From Conus ventricosus (Eukaryota > Mollusca > Gastropoda > Neogastropoda > Conidae), in the NCBI GenBank assembly GCA_018398815.1, contig CM031611.1:49555555-49619554 (forward strand): a stretch of DNA of 64,000 bases, read 5' to 3'. Within the stretch, counting starts at the first letter, position 1. Every line of letters starts with the position of its first letter. The notes below the pieces were generated by a model. It made no database searches. It worked only from the letters and a program-made list of their open reading frames with translations, and was not told where the DNA came from. The translations under genes were made by a program, and so were the position numbers. Positions 25,691 through 30,800 of this stretch are shown here, piece after piece.

Positions 25691-27784
25691 TCTGATTTCC
25701 CTTTGGTTTTTTGTTCGTTTGTTTTTCCTGTCTCATCCTCTGTGCCCCCTGTCATTGGCATTACTTCTGTTCCACACATACCGGTTCACCACACACAAAC
25801 CACCCCCAAGATCCTTCCACCGTGGTCCTTGTACTGGAAGTCCGCAGGGGGGGCAGGGAGTTTCAGGTCATCCCAAGGCAACCCGCCAGAGGAGACACTG
25901 CACTGCTGATTATCACTTCAGCAGTCTTCATAGGTACCTGTTCCTGTGCAACACGGGCAGGACACCATCTGTACCACAGTTAAAGGGGTTACTTAGTAAG
26001 CCCTCGACTGATGACCATCATTGCCTTTTCACGGAGCCAGTGTGAAGAAATGGTCCCCCACTGATGAGTGCCACCATGTCCATCCAGCGACAGTCCCCCA
26101 TGAACCTGCAGTGTCGACGACTTTGATGCAGACCATGGTCTCCATGGGAACAGTGCATAAAAAAGCCAACAGATTTTGAGTTTTTTTACTATGATCACGA
26201 GTATGAAGCGATGATGAAAACTTTGCGCTTTCTTTGTTTACATTGCTTCTTTCTGCCCTTCTCCATATTTAGTTGTTGTTTGTTTTTCAGTTGTCTTTTT
26301 TCCCCGTCTTTAAATGTGACTGAAAGAAGAGCTGCTTTTTTTGGTGTTTTTGTTGTTGTTGTTTTTTTTGTGGTACATAGTTTCTTTCTGCCCTTCCTTT
26401 ACCACAGTCATGGTGGGTGGTTTTGTTTTTTTTTTCCAGTTAAGTCATATTTCCCATCTTTAAATGTGACTGAAAAAACTGCGTTTTTTTCTTCCTTTTG
26501 TTCTTCGTTTCATTTTTTTGGTTAAGGTTTGTGCACTACACCTGCAAGAGGGATCCGCATGACGTTCGACACTAAACACGGCAACTATGCTTGTGAACAA
26601 ACCCTAAGGGGTGGTGGATTGTTGTGTCACAGGTGACCCCCAAGCTGTCAGGGGACCGTGAGATGTCGGTGCTGCAGATGGTGAGGAGCGGAGTGGGGTG
26701 TGTGGGTGGCCTTCCAGCACAGTGCGGCCGTGCGCCTCTTCCACCTGGAGACCATGGAGAACCTGCAGGAGATGAGCGTGGCCAACATCATCAACAGGGT
26801 GCTGGCAGGTGAGCGGGTGTGTGAGCGTGTTCAGGCCAGGGGTGTGGGCGTGATGAGTGGACAGGAGTGAGCATATGTGTCTGTTAGCGTACGCGTGTTT
26901 GTGGGCAGTATAGCGAGGCCAGCGTCAATAGTACAGTCAGTAGTGGCCCTCACTAACCAGCTGAAATCAATGACTTTGACACCATGCATCAAGAACACCG
27001 ACATGGAGAGAAAATCAAAGCAGAGATCACCCGAAGAGAAAAGGGCCTAGAAGTTGAGACGTTTCATGCTGTGGGGGGGGGGGGGGGGGGGGGGGTGTTA
27101 TCACATTCTTTCATCATTGACTCCAGCATCAGCCAGGCTTGAGAGATACAGACACCTGCAGTAGTTTGTTCGGAAAGTAGAATCACTCTCTGAGACACAC
27201 CACTAAGTGGATGAGACTCTATAGCATGATTCCAGCCTTCGCTCTGAGCAGGTAGACACATTCAGTTCATGGAAGGAGCCTCTGGGACCTAAAACCTAAC
27301 AAATTTTATATCCCCTGGTGAGATGGAAGCCATGAGTTCCCCGCCCTTAACCTGCCGTGATAAACCATTGCACCACACCGGCTAATATTATCTGTTTCTG
27401 TCTGGTTTTTATCCCCTGTAGAAAATCGGGTGGTTCGGAACCCGTGACTGCGTGGTGACCTGCATTGCTGCCAGTACAGGTCTCCTGTGGATTGGAACCA
27501 GCGTGGGGTTGATTCTCACCCTGCCCCTCCCGCGCCTCAGCGACGGGGTACCCTTGTACAGCGGTCGACCGTCTGTGTCCTATCATGCTCATGTGGGACC
27601 CGTCAGGTGAGAATGGAAGACGGCGGTTATTGTTTGTGGTCAAACAGGGGAAAAGCGAAAAGGGGGGGGGGGGGGGGGGGAGGGGGGGGGAGCTGTCGTC
27701 TGAATGAATTTTGCTTGTGTCCTAGAGGTTGAGATTGTTGTTCAGAAGCAGTTTGTGTGAATGTCCATGTGTGTAAGTGTGCGT

Positions 27785-27820
<36 letters not shown>

Positions 27821-30800
27821 CGAGTGGTGAAGTGTGATGGGGGAGGAGCATGTGCTGCTTTTTCTTTCTTTTTTCGTCAAATCATTCATTGAGTGTTGCC
27901 CGTCTGTGTTGGTGGTGTTGCTGATTTTTCTGATCGTTTTTAAAAAAATGATTCTGAAGGCATTACGACCACACACCAAACTCGTTGAAGATGGGGAAAG
28001 AACACAGCATATTTCTTTGCATTAGGAAAGAACAGAACAATGAGCAACACTGTTACATCAATAGTTACAAAAAATATACTAGAATGATGACACCCAAAAT
28101 TTCCCTGCTTGGTCACCTAACTCACTGCCAGTCAAGATTGAATCGAATTTAAACTCATTTATATAGTCTTCGCCAGTGTCTGAGTTGTTACTTGATGTTA
28201 ATTTAGCAGTGCATGGACCACTACTTCTGTAATTTGTTTTTTGTCACTTTTGATACAGATGGAACTTAAACGAATTGCTGCTATTCGACCCTATCTCATG
28301 AAGACGCCACAAAAACTCTCGTTTCATCCTACATCCTCTCAAGGCTAGATTACTGGGAACTGTGTTCTCCTTGGCTGTCCCTCAACTGTCATCCAACCCT
28401 TCAATGTGTACAGAACTCTGCAGCCCGTCTCATTTGCAAATCTCCTAGGGCCCAACCCTGCAGCCCTCTCCTGAAAAGTTGCACTGGCTCCCCGTTGAAG
28501 AAAGAATTAAATACAAATGTTGTTGTCTTTGCTTCAAGATTTTCACTGGCGATGCCCCTGCCTATCTTTCCGATCTCCTTCAAGTATATGTCCCATCACG
28601 AACGCTCCGCTCCTCCACGACACCCGGACCTTCCGCCTCCCCAGTTTACCGTCCCATCGTAAACAGCATGGCGAACGAGCTTTCTCATACGCAGCTCCCA
28701 AACTCTGGAATAAACTCCCCTATGACTTAAGACATTCTCAAACCTTTTCTTCCTTCAAAACCTCCCTGAAAACCCACCTTTTTAAACAATACTAAGAAGA
28801 CAGTCATTACCAGATAGTTGATTGACTCTTGTTGTTTTTGTGGATCGCTTAATAGTTTGTGCTTGTTGCGGCTCTTGTGTATTGTGTGTCTGTGCGTGAG
28901 AGTATGTGTGCGCGTGGGAGAGAATGGAAGAGAGCCTTTGTTTTTCATTTTCTGTGCCGTTTTTCAATGCATTTTCTCTACATTTGCAATTTGTTTTTTT
29001 TTGCCTTTGTAAAGCGCCTTGTGCCGTGGAAGGCGCTATATAAATCCCCATTATTATTATTATTATTATGGGGAAAAAAAAGGAATTTGGAATCTTATGG
29101 CTTGTTTTGAATGCCATTACATGTTGTGTCTGATCGATCTAAATGTTTTCATTCAGAAACTGTGTCTTAACCCTCTTGTATTCAGATTCTCTGAGGCCAA
29201 ATTCCCCTAGTTTTCAGATTTTTTTGGTGAATTTAGCCTTAAAATGGGTATGTATGGTTCATGCTTCACCACAACCAAGAATAAACCACTAGAGCTACGA
29301 AATTCCGCATGTATGGTCACGAGGCTTTGTTCTATACTGTGAGCAAGATTTTGTGTGTCTCGAGGTGAAAGGTCGTGTCATTGTCACCAAAATGTCACCG
29401 AATGTGTCACATGCGATGGTGACAATTCTAATACAGCACACCAACACGCAGTTATCCCATGCACATGCATGTTAGTGTTGTAAAATGAAAGCTCCGGCCT
29501 AAGTGAGATGATCTGTCTTCTGTCCGCCTGTTCAGTCCCCAAGGTAATCCACAGAATGTCACACACAACTAGTGTCAATTGTCACTACTGAACAGTTACT
29601 GTAGATTCAAGCACAGTTCCTCATTGTTTTTCTGTCACTGTTCTAAGCACCGTATACATGTCCATATGTATTTACACAATGTATAGCTGTGAAGAAATTG
29701 AGTAGAGTGTCACTGCCAAGTGTCATCAAAGCACTGTCACCACAAACTACAGGTGAGCATATATACACGTACACACAGGAGACTAGCAAACTGCCCTACT
29801 GTTGAGCCACTTTCTGCACATGGTAGTCATGGAAACAGTCATTCTTATGAAAGTATAGAGGCACCTGGCAGAAAGAACACATATATGACGTTTCTACGCG
29901 TCATCCCTTAGTTGTCATACGAAATAATCAGTACAGAGACAGGCCCGCATTTCGTCAGGTGTTGTGTCGAACCAGAGGGGGTCAGGTGTGCCCTTAGCTG
30001 CTTGTCTTTGTTGAGTGTATCTGTTAGTTTCTTCTGCTACTAGTTGGAAAAATGTGAGAGGTAGAAAAAAGAAATAATCTAGTGCGGTGGCAGTGTTCGG
30101 CAGTGAGTGCACTTGGCCTGTCGGCTGTTGGAATGCGACCACATGGGCAGGATGTGTAGCCGGTCGCCATTGTTTTGCAGAACGGCGAGTAGCACGTTGT
30201 ACTGAGGGTCGCTTTCACCATTTTCCTCTCCTTCATTGGTGCTGATTTCAACATAATTCTCTTCTAACTCTCCATTTTCATACTTCTCTACTTCTTGCAT
30301 AATTTGATCCCACTCCTCCGCTGAATACTCAGGAATATCATCAAACTCGCTGTTGTTAGCAGACGACGCCATTGTGAAAATCGGTCAGTCTCACGCCCAA
30401 CTCTTCGCTTGCAGTTTCTCCTCTTTCTTAGTGAATGGAAGTGGTGCCAGCATCCAAAAATAGTGCTGCCACATTACTGGGCTATAGTGGGAAATCCCCA
30501 ACAACTTTTAGTGGCTCTCCGAGTATTTTCACGGAGTCAGCACGTGATGGAAAAGTACCATACACAGGCGGCGGGCAGCTCCCGTCTGCGCCCGTTACGA
30601 AATCTAGCGCGCTGTCTCAGCGCTCCCGTCTGCGCCCGTTATGAATACAAGAGGGTTAATGCTCAACAAATTCCCAAAGAACTTGTATGGAACAGAAATA
30701 CTCACAGGGCTGATATAAGCGGATTGGTTGTAAAAGATCTAATATATCCATTCGTCGGAACATGCACCGAGTCAGAACAAGAATGACAGCAGGTGAGAAG

